Positions 34,242 to 44,799 of a stretch of DNA of 64,000 nt are shown here, one piece after another. The position numbers and the translations under genes are program-made. The notes beneath the pieces are model-generated. The model worked only from the letters and a program-made list of their open reading frames with translations, was not told the DNA's origin and made no database searches. The DNA is taken from the NCBI GenBank assembly GCA_020912385.1, contig CP087217.1:1116001-1180000 (forward strand). Reading direction: 5' to 3'. Position 1 is the stretch's first letter; every line of letters begins with the position of its first letter. Origin of the DNA: Neofusicoccum parvum. Taxonomy: Eukaryota; Ascomycota; Dothideomycetes; Botryosphaeriales; Botryosphaeriaceae.

Positions 34242-35388
34242 ATGCCCAGAGTCTATCCCCCGATAGATGGCAAGACCTCCTCGGCCACCCTCTCGCCCTC
34301 AATCGTCGAGTCCTTCGCTGGCTTCTCAGCCGGACTGATTGCGACCCTTGTCGCCCACCCGTTCGATGTCCTCAAGACCCGCCTGCAGCGTGAGTTCGCC
34401 CTCCCACCGCCTCCGCGCCCCTAGCTGACGGCCAGCCAGTCGACCAGACCCATGCGCCGCGATGGGGCAACTCGTTCTACATCCTCCGCAACATCGTCCG
34501 CAATGAGGGCAACTTTGGCGCGCTGTACCGCGGCTTGATGCCAAACATGATCGGAAACTCGGTCAGCTGGGCGTTGTACTTCCTCTGGTAGGTACATGCG
34601 CGGATGGAAGCTCGCGCTCCTGCTCATGTCCACCAGGTACCGCAATCTGAAGGATCTCTTCCAGGCCTCTCGCGGAAAGGGACAGAGGCTTGGGTCGGCC
34701 GACTACTTCCTGTCGTCTGGGGTGGCAGGTAAACTGCACAATGTCTATAGATAAGAGAATTTTGCTGACGACCCCACGGGCATCTTGACAGCCTTCTGCA
34801 CAAACCCTATCTGGGTCATCAAGACTCGGATGCTCTCCACCGGCCGTAACACGCCCGGCGCCTACCGTGGCATCGCACATGGTGCCTCCGAGATCTTGCG
34901 CACCGAAGGCATTCCTGGATTCTACCGCGGCCTGATCCCCTCCTTGTTCGGCGTTTCTCACGGCGCAATCCAGTTCATGGCATACGAGCAGCTGAAGCAT
35001 CACAGAGGAGGCCAGATTGGCGGGAAGACGGAGCTGAGCAACTTCGACTACCTCTACCTCAGCGCGTCGTCGAAGATATTCGCCGGCAGCATCACGTATC
35101 CTTACCAGGTTGTACGATCGAGATTGCAGACGTACGATGCCAGTGCAGCGTATCGGTCGGCACGGGATGTTGTGACGCAGATCTGGTTGAGGGAGGGCGT
35201 TTCAGGCTTCTATAAGGGGTATGTATACTGGGATAGCAGCCCTAGAGCGCCGCTGACGATGGTGCAGGTTGCTGCCAAACGTTGTGCGTGTCCTGCCAAC
35301 CACGTGCGTCACATTCTTGGTATACGAAAACACCAAATTCTACCTGCCGAGGATTTGGGATCCAGAGGCCGATCATGAAACGGATTGA
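34242..35388 (+). CDS. FLX1: Mitochondrial carrier, FAD/folate type (Flx1-like)
   Basis: This mitochondrial inner-membrane carrier probably moves FAD or a related cofactor. Five exons were deduced: 34242-34389, 34440-34587, 34637-34728, 34792-35218 and 35268-35388, for 311 residues. Three carrier repeats are visible, each with the Px[D/E]xx[K/R] signature or its variant: HPFDVLKTRLQ, NPIWVIKTRML (Trp in place of the acid) and YPYQVVRSRLQ. The PIWVIKTR variant is typical of the FAD/folate/NAD subgroup. Other marks are GALYRGLMPNMIGNSVSWAL and the restored GLLPNVVRVLPTTCVTFLVY after the last splice. The substrate within the subgroup cannot be settled from sequence alone, so the symbol is a best match. 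Confidence 0.88.
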
Positions 35389-35857
35389 TGGGCTTGAGGG
35401 CGTAGAGATCGAAGATGCCGCGGAGCCGTGGTAGAGGCGTCATGGCGGGGCTAGCCTGACCTCCTGGCCCCAATGATTTAACCCTCCCCGGGCCCAAAGC
35501 GTCGCGGAAAAGTCCTTTGCCAATCGGGGATCGACAGCCAGGCAGTGACGCTCATCGCAGGTTGGTTTACACGGAGAGGAAATGCCGGGACGATGGACGG
35601 TTTGCGACGTTCGTGGGCATTCCTGGTCGCTTGCGGCGAAGGGGCAACTCAACACCACGCAAGTGGGATGGTCGGATCGTATAGACTTAGCGCGCATGTT
35701 GCATATAAGAAATAGACAGCCGCGGTTAGAGTGCGCCATGTCAGAGGATCTTCGTTTTTTCTCCGTCGTTTTCCTGGCTCTCTGCTGATTCACGTTTATC
35801 CGCAGCGTTGCAGCTAACTGGACCCTGGTGTGCTTCGACACTAGGAGCCGCACAACC
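35389..35857. other. Intergenic
   Basis: Carrier 3' flank and promoter of the large disordered protein. An in-frame ATG at 35828 would add ten residues to that protein. No other feature was seen. Confidence 0.45.
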
Positions 35858-38800
35858 ATGGCTCCAACGCCTCAGAGCAGACGAGCTCCCTCGCCGCCCC
35901 GCCCAACAAAAGGTCCCGCACCAGTTTCCCCGCTTTCGCTGCGTCCATCGTCACCGGCTTTATCCCTCGTCGCGTCTGCCTCTGTCAACCACCTCGCTCA
36001 CTACCCTAACACTCCTCGCGGCGGGCACAGCGAAGGCCCACGCGCGTCACTCATTCATGCCACGCACAGCATCACCAGCGATCTTCCGGCCGACCCGTCA
36101 CCCAAGAGTGCCTGCCTCCCATCAATTTCACTTCCCCGCAGCATGGGCTTGCTCAAGGGCGTCAAGAACGCCGTCAAACACGTCGGCAGCCGGCGCAAGG
36201 AGAAAGAGCAGAATGCCGCGAGTACCTCTCTGTGCCAGCATAGTGATGGAATTACTCGAGACGATAAAGCGCCGCCAAAGCCAGAGCTAGAGCCAGAGCC
36301 AGAGCCAGAGCCAGAGCCAGATGAATCTGTACCCCGACCTCAGCCTCAAGCACCACCAATCGAGTTCAAGCCCAAGCCACAGCAAAAGCCACACCCGCAA
36401 ATGGAACAGGCCTTAAAGCAACCAGTGGTGCACCCATATCCACAGGCGACGTTGCAGCCCAAGCCATCGTCCTGTCGCCCGCAGCCCGAGCTGCAGACGA
36501 AGGTGCAGCTGGATGTCGAGCCAGAGACCGAAACGGAATATTGCGATTCAGACTGCCAATGCAATCAAGAGACAGACCCAGACGACTCGGGCTCGGAGAC
36601 AGAATCAGGGCCGGATGCAGGGTCGTTGCACTTACAGGTACCCGACCAGCGCCAAGGCCCACAGCAAGTCCACTCCTACACATCCGGCAGCGATAAGTTT
36701 GGAGGTCCTTATAGATTCCCTTTCCAAAATGGGCCCCAATCTGAAGATCAACAAAGCTTCAACTCTGGAGCAATCGATAAGGCTTCCAGCTACCGCGGTC
36801 ATGGCCGAGTGGATTCATACGCTCTATCGACCCCAGCGCACAAGATGTACAATTCCTCGATCAGGGCTGAAGTTGTGAGCGAGCAGCAAATATCACGAGA
36901 AAACCTGCGGAAACCAACCTTGCGGGCTCAGAGAGAGGTGCCACCAGTGGAGAAGCTGCAGTATCATGGCATCGACGACCTGGACGACGGCAGTGAGGAT
37001 GACGAACCATTGTTTGCCACTTCGCAACGAAAATTCAGCGTCGAGCCCGACAGTCCCACCTCTCAACCTCGTACCGTCAGCGGCAGGAAGGTCTCGAACT
37101 ACCACGCACCCACCGTAGAGAGTGTTGCCGACTATGATGGTTCGGAGACGCCGTCGGACGCCGAATCCGAGGTCTCCGAGTTGAGGCTGGATCAACCACA
37201 GGTTCCTCGACGTCGCCCAGGTGCGACGCCTCTTCAACACCATTCTCGCAACCGAAAGGAAAGCACAGTGTCCTTCGACACTGTGGGCTCAGCAGAGTGG
37301 ATGAAAGGCGCGCTGCCCTCTTCATTCTACCCTCATCCGGAAGAACCGGATGCCCCCGCAGGCTTGAGCAGGCATCTTGCCAGGAACAGGTTCGGTGAAC
37401 AACATAGGCGAGCCACCTGCCACAGCCACAATCAATATCCTGCTGCCAAGCGACCGGTAAACGGGCGTCGTAACCTTAGCTCCGGCGACTTTCCTGATCC
37501 GGACCTCTTCTTACAACGACTCACCCAAGCGAAAGAGGTGGAACGACAAAAAGAACGTTTGAGAGCAGAACAACAGCAGCGCGCGGAGGAAAAGCGCCGG
37601 CAGGAACGAGCGAACGAAATTGCTGCGGCCCGTATCGCTGAGCTTGAATACGAGAAGCGTGAGCTAGCTAAGCGGAACGGTCAAATATCCCTGCAAAAGA
37701 GAGTGCTGGAGGAAACCTGCTCGAAGCTGGCGGCTCGGTTTTCTGAGAAACACCGCAGACTTACGGAGCTGGAGATGCAAGAGCGCGAACGAGAGGACTT
37801 TGAAGCTCAGTGCAAGAATAATCCGTCTGGACCGTTAACGCCGCCTGATTCTGGATCCTGGAATTCTTCACCGGGAAACCCGGAACGAGTCATGGCTTGG
37901 ACCGAGACTCTGTCTGACCCAGCATTGCTATCCTCGGAGTCTCTGAGAGTTAAGGAGGCTTTGCAGGAACAGGAGACGCTGCAGGAGTTCGAGCGACGTC
38001 GCAAGGCACTGGCAGCAGAATCCACCAACGACCTCCCAGGACATCCGGACGCTGCAAACGCTAGGTCTTCTCCGACTCGTCCTGTTCAACTCAGCCAGCT
38101 CTGCCACGATACTCTTCCTGACATGCCCATGGAGTACGCCGTCCGATCGCAGACAAGTTCTCCAGCCCACAAGCTCCCGAAGACAAGACTTTATGCGTTC
38201 CAACCCGGCACTAGCTATCAACCTTTTGCTGAGCCCCAACCTGATAATTCTATTTACGCGGTATCCAACGACACGAGAGCGGCATTTGGTTCTGAACACC
38301 ATCCGCTTCGCCGTCCGGAGGAAAAGCAGGAGCAAGAGCAAGATCGTTCCAATCTCAAGCCAAGAAGCCATGGCCAAGAAGTCCAGCCGAGTATCGTGCC
38401 GCGCCAGAGCTCTCAGTCATCTCTCCAAAAACATCAGCAACGGCTTCGGGAACCTAAACAAGTGCAGTTCGAGAGCGAGCCAAGGATAGAGAGCCAGCCC
38501 AGGATAAAGAGCCAGCCCAGGACAGAGAGCTTTTCACGATACCGACGTCGAGATGTTTCCTCAGGGCGACCGTCTGGGACTCCTGTAGCCGACATCAATG
38601 CGAAACAGCAGAAGAAGTCCACGCAATCCCTTCAGGCAAATCAGCCGCTCCTCAAACAATCTCTCCACTACGAACAACCCGGAGTATACCAGACATCTCA
38701 CCCAGTTGCGGCCAGCTGCCCGAATATTCCGGCGCTGATTAATTCCTCGACAAACTCGCCACAAAATCAAGCAAGCTGCGCGGGCAACAACCAAATCTAC

Positions 38801-39805
38801 CAGCGTCAGCAATTCGTAAACTACGAGAATCAGAGAATTCCTGTGCACCAACCTCGGCGACAGCAGCAACATCACGAGCTTCCAATCCAGCACGCTCAAA
38901 GCTACCAACACCTCCCTCGACCTCAACTCTCTCCCAAAGTCCAAGAACATGCTCGCCCCACCACTTCTCAAGGTCACTCTCGCCCGTCTAACAACGTGAC
39001 AATCCCGGCCTCGTTCCAACAACCCTTCATCTCCCACGCCGCAAACGCACCCCGCCCAAACACATCTCACGGCCCCTCTTCCCGCCCAACCACAGATAAG
39101 AACCCGCCCCGGCCAGGTACCAGCCACAGTACCCGAGGCTTTAGTGGCAGCAGCAAAGGCATCAGCACCCTGGCGCCTCCACCCATGCCCACCATCCCTC
39201 GCCACCACCAAATCCACCACCAGACCCACCTGCCCGCCGCTCGCTCCACCTACCCCCAGCACCAAACCCACCGCGCGGCTCGCTCGCCACACGTTCCAAC
39301 GCAGCAGCAAGTCTACCACCCCATGGCATCGGTGGCAGCAGCGGCATACCACCAGCAGCACCACCGCCCCGGCAGCGCGGCGGGCCCCCGCCCCGCCCCC
39401 AACGTCGTCTCGCACCAGTCGCAGCTCTCGAAGATGCAGCACCGCGCCAACGCCGGGCTGAAGCAGAACGAGCAGCACAACGCGTCGGTCAGCGCGGCCG
39501 CCAAGAACGAGGGCGGCAACGGCGGCGCGCAGCCCGCGTCGTCGCAGTCGTCGTCGTCGACGTCGACGTCGATGACGAACGCCGAGCGGGTGGGCCAGGC
39601 GCGGGCGTGGGACCTGGTGGGCGAGGGCGAGGCGAGGGAGAGGCAGGAGGCGGCGCAGCTGCGACGGAACCACGCGGACGCGGTGGAGAGGAGGAGGAGG
39701 GCGGAGGAGGACAGGAAGCTGAGGGCGAGGATTGACGCTGAGGTGGAGATGGAGAGGCTGAAGTTGGAGAGGGGCCTCCCTGGTGGACGGCTGCCTGGAC
39801 GGTAG
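35858..39805 (+). CDS. Large disordered Gln/Pro/Ser-rich protein with central coiled coil
   Basis: One frame of 1315 residues from the ATG at 35858 (CAACCATGG context; an in-frame ATG at 35828 is weaker). Most of it is low complexity: a Pro-Glu repeat near residues 140-155, a Glu/Asp/Ser acidic stretch (~235-260), and Gln/His/Pro-rich segments over the last 450 residues. A strong coiled coil spans about 555-655 (VERQKERLRAEQQQRAEEKR onward) and another Arg/Glu helix lies at the C-terminus (RRNHADAVERRRRAEEDRKL). An internal repeat reads RIESQP/RIKSQP/RTES. A short Met-Gly-Leu-Leu-Lys-Gly-Val motif lies near residue 98. No catalytic or known binding domain is apparent. It may be a scaffold or cortical protein, but that is speculation. 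Confidence 0.75.
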   Translation: MAPTPQSRRAPSPPRPTKGPAPVSPLSLRPSSPALSLVASASVNHLAHYPNTPRGGHSEGPRASLIHATHSITSDLPADPSPKSACLPSISLPRSMGLLKGVKNAVKHVGSRRKEKEQNAASTSLCQHSDGITRDDKAPPKPELEPEPEPEPEPDESVPRPQPQAPPIEFKPKPQQKPHPQMEQALKQPVVHPYPQATLQPKPSSCRPQPELQTKVQLDVEPETETEYCDSDCQCNQETDPDDSGSETESGPDAGSLHLQVPDQRQGPQQVHSYTSGSDKFGGPYRFPFQNGPQSEDQQSFNSGAIDKASSYRGHGRVDSYALSTPAHKMYNSSIRAEVVSEQQISRENLRKPTLRAQREVPPVEKLQYHGIDDLDDGSEDDEPLFATSQRKFSVEPDSPTSQPRTVSGRKVSNYHAPTVESVADYDGSETPSDAESEVSELRLDQPQVPRRRPGATPLQHHSRNRKESTVSFDTVGSAEWMKGALPSSFYPHPEEPDAPAGLSRHLARNRFGEQHRRATCHSHNQYPAAKRPVNGRRNLSSGDFPDPDLFLQRLTQAKEVERQKERLRAEQQQRAEEKRRQERANEIAAARIAELEYEKRELAKRNGQISLQKRVLEETCSKLAARFSEKHRRLTELEMQEREREDFEAQCKNNPSGPLTPPDSGSWNSSPGNPERVMAWTETLSDPALLSSESLRVKEALQEQETLQEFERRRKALAAESTNDLPGHPDAANARSSPTRPVQLSQLCHDTLPDMPMEYAVRSQTSSPAHKLPKTRLYAFQPGTSYQPFAEPQPDNSIYAVSNDTRAAFGSEHHPLRRPEEKQEQEQDRSNLKPRSHGQEVQPSIVPRQSSQSSLQKHQQRLREPKQVQFESEPRIESQPRIKSQPRTESFSRYRRRDVSSGRPSGTPVADINAKQQKKSTQSLQANQPLLKQSLHYEQPGVYQTSHPVAASCPNIPALINSSTNSPQNQASCAGNNQIYQRQQFVNYENQRIPVHQPRRQQQHHELPIQHAQSYQHLPRPQLSPKVQEHARPTTSQGHSRPSNNVTIPASFQQPFISHAANAPRPNTSHGPSSRPTTDKNPPRPGTSHSTRGFSGSSKGISTLAPPPMPTIPRHHQIHHQTHLPAARSTYPQHQTHRAARSPHVPTQQQVYHPMASVAAAAYHQQHHRPGSAAGPRPAPNVVSHQSQLSKMQHRANAGLKQNEQHNASVSAAAKNEGGNGGAQPASSQSSSSTSTSMTNAERVGQARAWDLVGEGEARERQEAAQLRRNHADAVERRRRAEEDRKLRARIDAEVEMERLKLERGLPGGRLPGR
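36284..36319. repeat. Hexanucleotide repeat (GAGCCA)6
   Basis: Six units (the first is GAGCTA) inside the large disordered protein gene, read in frame as alternating Glu-Pro. Confidence 0.9.
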
Positions 39806-40626
39806 ATCACGTCTTTGGTTTTTCTTTTTTTTTCTCCGCTCCTTTTTTCTCAACTCTTTTGCTTCTTGGGTGTGCGTGGAGTTTTAAGTTTTCTTCCATC
39901 TCTCGCTTTTTTCCCCTTATCTTTTCTTTTATTTCTCTGGAATACGTCTTGATTAATGTGTTCGTGGATGGTTTCCGTGGCTTAAACAAATTAATAGTGT
40001 ATTTGACGCGGTTGTGGCTTCAGAAAGGAGAGGATTAGGGCGGACGGGAAATGAAAATGGAAGGAGAAGTAGAGGATAAGATGGAATTATAGACGTGGCG
40101 TATGTAGATACCCTAGCGTTACTTTTTTTTACTCTCTGACTGGCAAATAAACACAAAAGCAGGTCTCCCGGAAGCGGATGTTATTAAAATTTTCTTTTCT
40201 GTAGAACTAATCGTAAACGTAGTAATAATGTAAGCATGCATGCGAGTGATTTACACACTCTTCGCATTGGTATTAACATCGTATCTGTACGTGAAACTTC
40301 ACAAGCGTTGTGCCTACTGGAAGAGGTAGATTGCGAATTTCATTAGAAGTGTGGTATCATCGCTCCCTTTTGGAAGATTTTGGGTTTGAATTTGAATCCG
40401 CCATCAGCCCTGATATGATTTGTTTCCCGATACACGCTCACAATAGGGCTACATCTGTGTGAGCATCAACGACAAATACTGTTCTACCATTTAAACGTAC
40501 GTCTGGTATCTAAGTCTCAACGTAAACGCTATGCAATCGACCCATCTATCTACCAGCCATTTAGCGCAATGCAACAATATATCTATACTCCTCGGCCGCA
40601 ACCTAAAAAACGAACCAACCCCGCCG
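39806..40626. other. Intergenic between convergent genes; pyrimidine-rich 3' flank
   Basis: Immediately after the stop, plus-strand sequence at 39815-39945 is strikingly T/C-rich, then turns AT-rich to 40560. This is a likely shared termination/polyadenylation zone for the two genes that end here. No coding feature was recognised. Confidence 0.5.
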
Positions 40627-42273
40627 CTAAAATGCAATTCCGCTCTCCCACCAATGCTTCCCTGAATACCACTTCACCCAATACGCTCCCTCCACCCTCT
40701 CCCTCCAGCAATACCATCCCATCCCCTCACCCCCCAGCCCCAACATCCCGCGCAGCGGGCTCAGCGGCACGGGCTCGAACAGCCAGATGCCGCCGTGCGC
40801 AAAGTCGTCCGCCAGTAGCGGCGCGGTGTAGTAGAACCACACATGCACGACCACGAAGTTCGCCAGCTGGCGCACGCCCTTCGGGACGCGGCGCACGACG
40901 GGCACGCGGGCCAGGGCCTGCTGGGCGACGATGGCGGCGGCCTGCAGGACGAAGAAGAGGAACGACGAGAGCGGGCGCGTGGCGCCGGCCTGCGTGTGGC
41001 TGCCGGCGGCGTGCAGGCAGCCGGACAGCGCGAACGCGACGAGCAGCTGGAGGGCGCGGGCGGGGGCGCCGCGGCGGTCGAGGCCGAGGGAGCGCGCGAG
41101 CAGGGCCGACGGCGCCGAGAAGGCGAAGCGGAACGTCTGGTGCCACCAGCTGCCCCACCACCCCGCGAGCCCGTGGTCCAGCACGCTGCGGAAGGAGCCG
41201 AAGGTGTCGGGGTACATCCAGGGGGAAGCGCGGGCGCCGATGGCGCGGGGGCCGAGGAGGCCGATGAAGAAGAGGGGGGCCATGGCGAAGATGGTGGTGA
41301 GGGCGGTTTTGATGGCGAAAAGGGAGACGATGAGGCGGAAGGTGCGGAGGAGAGTGGGGGAGTGGCGGATGAAGGGGGGCAGGAAGCTGGGGCCTGGCGC
41401 GGTGGTGAGGCCCCAGAAGTAGGGGTCGTGGATGGTGATTACTTTGAGGAGGTCGAGAGCCAGGTAACCGGTGATGAAGGTGCGCCAGCCGGCTCGCAGG
41501 GCTTCGCTGCGCGTCTGCGGCTGCACCGTCCCGTCCACACCGACGTGGTTGTCGGGGGTGGAGGAGATCGGGGTGCCTGAGTTCTCGTGCAGTTGCTGCT
41601 GCACCCAGCGAGGGGGAGGGGCGATGCCTGAGATGCGCCAGTTCCATCCCATGCCACGGAAGTTGCAGAAGACGTCGGCTACCCAGTCGAGCCGCTCGAT
41701 GAAGGGCGAGAGCGGATAGTGCTGCCAGGCAAATGTGCCTCTGCGCTGCGTGGGCCCGGCGGTGGTGCCGAGTTTCTTGCGCTCGGCGGCCAGGTCGACA
41801 TCTTTGATGGTGGAGACGGCGCGAGACTCTTGCTCCTGCTTTCCATTTTGCGCGCTTCCGTTTGGTGTTGCGCTGCCGTTGCTGATGCGGAGGCTGGCGC
41901 TGGCGCCTTCAGTGCGCTCGATTCTGGCGAAGTCGGTCTGGGCATCGTGCACGACCAGCAGCGTGAAGGTCCAGAGGAGCGACCAGGCAGACACCAAGCC
42001 AACGCCAAAGGCAGGGGCGGAGTTACGGGCGCGGCAGTAGAGAACGGTGTGCACGGAACAGTACGCGTTGAAGGCCCACACTGGAAATCTAAGAGTCTTG
42101 AGGAACGGAGAATGGTAGTGCGGAACAAGGAGATAGAGGAAGCAGACTAGGGCCCCGAGGCTGGCCCACGGATACACAAAAGGAAGGAAGTCACCCGAGC
42201 TGACGGCCTGGTCATATCTAGCGTACACCTGGGCGAGGGCCTCATCGTGGGTGTGCGGGGGGCGGCTGAACAT
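40627..42273 (-). CDS. Wax-synthase-like membrane O-acyltransferase (MBOAT_2)
   Basis: A single exon of 548 residues. Multiple hydrophobic helices are spread along the chain: WASLGALVCFLYLLVP, GVGLVSAWSLLWTFTLLVV, LLRTFRLIVSLFAIKTAL, MAPLFFIGLLG, LQLLVAFALSGCLHAAG, FLFFVLQAAAIVAQQAL and FVVVHVWFYYTAPLL. Family signatures are FRGMGWNWRISGI, then WWGSWWHQTFRFAFSAPS and SGCLHAAGSH, where the second His is the expected catalytic residue of the acyltransferase fold. The cytosolic N-terminal loop holds a variable Ser/Asn/Gly-rich insert. The acyl acceptor cannot be told from sequence: relatives include wax-ester synthases and trichothecene/sterol acetyltransferases. The start MFSRPPHTHDEA is the only reasonable one. 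It is divergent from DRG1. Confidence 0.85.
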   Translation of the reverse strand: MFSRPPHTHDEALAQVYARYDQAVSSGDFLPFVYPWASLGALVCFLYLLVPHYHSPFLKTLRFPVWAFNAYCSVHTVLYCRARNSAPAFGVGLVSAWSLLWTFTLLVVHDAQTDFARIERTEGASASLRISNGSATPNGSAQNGKQEQESRAVSTIKDVDLAAERKKLGTTAGPTQRRGTFAWQHYPLSPFIERLDWVADVFCNFRGMGWNWRISGIAPPPRWVQQQLHENSGTPISSTPDNHVGVDGTVQPQTRSEALRAGWRTFITGYLALDLLKVITIHDPYFWGLTTAPGPSFLPPFIRHSPTLLRTFRLIVSLFAIKTALTTIFAMAPLFFIGLLGPRAIGARASPWMYPDTFGSFRSVLDHGLAGWWGSWWHQTFRFAFSAPSALLARSLGLDRRGAPARALQLLVAFALSGCLHAAGSHTQAGATRPLSSFLFFVLQAAAIVAQQALARVPVVRRVPKGVRQLANFVVVHVWFYYTAPLLADDFAHGGIWLFEPVPLSPLRGMLGLGGEGMGWYCWRERVEGAYWVKWYSGKHWWESGIAF

Positions 42274-42657
42274 GGCTCTGGGCGCAGGACGACGCGCTCA
42301 GGGTCCTGCAGAGGGAGGGAGCGACTGCAGACGCGCAGGCATGGTGCAGGGCTGGCGGGAGGCGGTGGCCAGGACTGGTGAGAGTAGCACTGTGCGCTTT
42401 TGGCAACGGCGCTTCCTTGGCAGGCACCACATGACGTGAACCCCGGCGCGCATCCCCGCTGCGCCTGACTAAGCCACCGTCTGCCCCGGATTGGGCGATA
42501 AGATACATCCCACACTAACCCCCGCCAACCCGATTCTTTACACCGCACCCAGCCCGCCCAACGCCCCACGCCACAGCCTGCGACCAAGCCGCCCACCGCG
42601 ATACGCACCCGACCAGCGAGCCCGGCCTGAGGAAGCCAATTCCTCCCGACCGCCACC
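42274..42657. promoter_or_regulatory. Divergent promoter region, acyltransferase / DRG1
   Basis: The 384 bp between opposed start codons contains AT-poor, C-rich DNA. The DRG1 start lies in a near-ideal context (CGCCACCATGG). Confidence 0.5.
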
Positions 42658-44255
42658 ATGGTGAACATCACGGAGAAGATCAAGGAGTACGCTGCCGCCG
42701 CCTCGGCCTGATGTAAAAAGCCCCCCACCCCGCTGACGCCTCTGCCTCCAGGATTGAGGCCGAGATGGCGAGGACCCAGAGTAAACTCACCGCACCACCC
42801 TCCTGGCCCGAGAACCTAGAGCTGACCTATGCAAGAGAACAAGGCCACTGGTACGCGAACGAGTCCGCTTTCACGTGACGCAAAATCTGACTGCTTCCAG
42901 AATACCATCTCGGTCTGCTCAAAGGGTATGCTGAAGCCCTCGTAGAATTCCGTCCTGGTGCTGACGTCCGTGCAGAAAGCTTGCTAGGCTCCGTGCCCAG
43001 CTTCTCGAGCCTGCGGGCGGCGCTGGAGCTGGTGGTGGTGAGGGCTTCGATGTTAGCAAGAGCGGAGACGCCCGTATAGCCCTGGTCGGCTTCCCTTCGG
43101 TGGGAAAATCGACTTTCTTGTCGAAGATCACCAAGACGAAGAGCGTCGTCGCCGCGTATGCCTTCACCACTCTGACTGCCATTCCGGGTGTGTTGGAGTA
43201 CGGCGGCGCTGAGATTCAGATTCTTGATCTGCCCGGTATTATCGAGGGAGCCGCTGAAGGAAAGGGCAGAGGACGCCAGGTCATTTCCGCTGCGAAGGTA
43301 TCACTGCTCGATCCAGACGTATGCGAAGTGCTGCACTGACTCTGACAGACAAGTGATCTGATTCTGATGGTGCTCGATGCAACCAAGCGGGCCGAGCAGC
43401 GTGCGTTGCTCGAAGCGGAATTGGAGGCAGTTGGTATCAGACTCAACAGGGACCCACCGTATGTACTACCACAGGCCCGACGTGTCTAATCATGCTGACT
43501 GTTGCAGCAATATCTACTTGAAGCAGAAGAAGGCAGGAGGCATGAAGATCACCTTCCAGGCTCCCCCCAAGAATATTGACGAGAAGATGTTGTACAACAT
43601 TCTGCGCGACTACAAAATGCTCAACTGCGAGGTTCTGGTCCGCGATGAGAACGGTGTGTGACTGCCAGAGCCGTTTTATCTGCCAGTAGAGTGCTGATTC
43701 TCATGCAGTCACTGTGGATGACTTTATCGACGTGATCATGAAAGATCACAGAAAATATGTCAGGTGGTGAGTTCTCTTACTGTTACACTACTCACCCGAG
43801 ACAGGTGTCTCACGCGATATGCAGTCTCTACGTCTACAACAAGATCGACAGCGTCAGCCTGGACTTCCTTGACAAGCTTGCAAGAGAGCCCCACACGGTG
43901 GTCATGAGTTGCGAGCTCGACCTCGGCATCCAAGACGTGGTTGACCGGTGCTGGAAGGAGTTGAGGTTGATCCGTATTTACACCAAGAGGTCAGTGTGAA
44001 CAGCACGTTTTTCTGAGTATGCACTCACAATCATGTAGGAAAGGAGTGGAGCCTGATTTCGGTGAGGCTCTCATCGTCCGTTCCGGCGCAACGATCGAAG
44101 ACGTCTGTGATCAGATCCATCGGACGATCAAAGACACGTTCAAGTACGCTCTGGTGTGGGGAGCTAGTGCAAAGCATGTTCCGCAGCGTGTTGGGTTGGG
44201 GCACGTGGTGGAGGATGAGGACGTGGTCAGCATCGTTTCGGCATTCAAGGCATAG
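42658..44255 (+). CDS. RBG1: Developmentally regulated GTP-binding protein DRG1/Rbg1
   Basis: This translation-associated GTPase of the OBG/DRG class works with a Tma46/DFRP1 partner on ribosomes. Ten exons were deduced: 42658-42686, 42752-42780, 42836-42850, 42901-42925, 42976-43297, 43349-43458, 43508-43653, 43709-43766, 43825-43989 and 44039-44255. They sum to 371 residues, close to the family length. The N-terminus reads [20 protein letters not shown] and then [21 protein letters not shown] motifs are GFPSVGKST (G1), TTLTAIPG (G2), [19 protein letters not shown] (G3) and YNKID (G4). The Gly-rich [13 protein letters not shown] segment is typical. The C-terminal TGS domain ends [19 protein letters not shown]. 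The first four exons are only 15-29 bases long. Confidence 0.95.
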
Positions 44256-44799
44256 ATCATGTGTTGACGCCGGAGCGCAGAGGTTGGGTTGCACAGACGG
44301 GGTGCGGTGGGAGAATCTGGGAGGGAGCAGCGAAGCCCTTCCGACAGTCTGCCCGGGTAATTTGCGTGGATTTCACTGCAAAGCAGACCGAAAAGGCTAC
44401 AAGACACTCAGAACCAGTAGAGATAGCTTCATGCTCAACATGTAATCTGTGTCGATGTTGCGGTGTTGCGGTGTGTTGCGGCTGTGCGTCTGGCAGGCGT
44501 CTGGACAAGCACGCCTGGAATCCCGATCGCACAAAGAAAGAGCAAAAGGGGACCCCCCTGGCCAGCAGATAGATGGATGGTAGTACAGGACGCAGCCCGC
44601 TTTCCGAATCGGGGGCAGGCGAGTCATTTGGCGTGACGCCATGTGCCGCGGCGCAGAGGCCAATGAGCTCCGACCATCCCCGCCGCCCACGGGCTACAAC
44701 CACCACCCACCGCCCACGACGAGCCCACGGGCGATGCGAGCGCAGCCAGAGCTCGACTAGCACTCCAGACACCGCCGACACGCCGCCCACCCCGAAACC
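44256..44799. other. Intergenic
   Basis: DRG1 3' flank and GID9 promoter. No protein or RNA feature was recognised. A C-rich stretch lies before the GID9 start (44690-44795). Confidence 0.45.

Noticed and set aside
38561..39853. 430-codon minus-strand open frame
   Set aside because: Antisense to the 3' part of the large disordered protein gene. Its residues mirror that gene's Gln/Pro codons.
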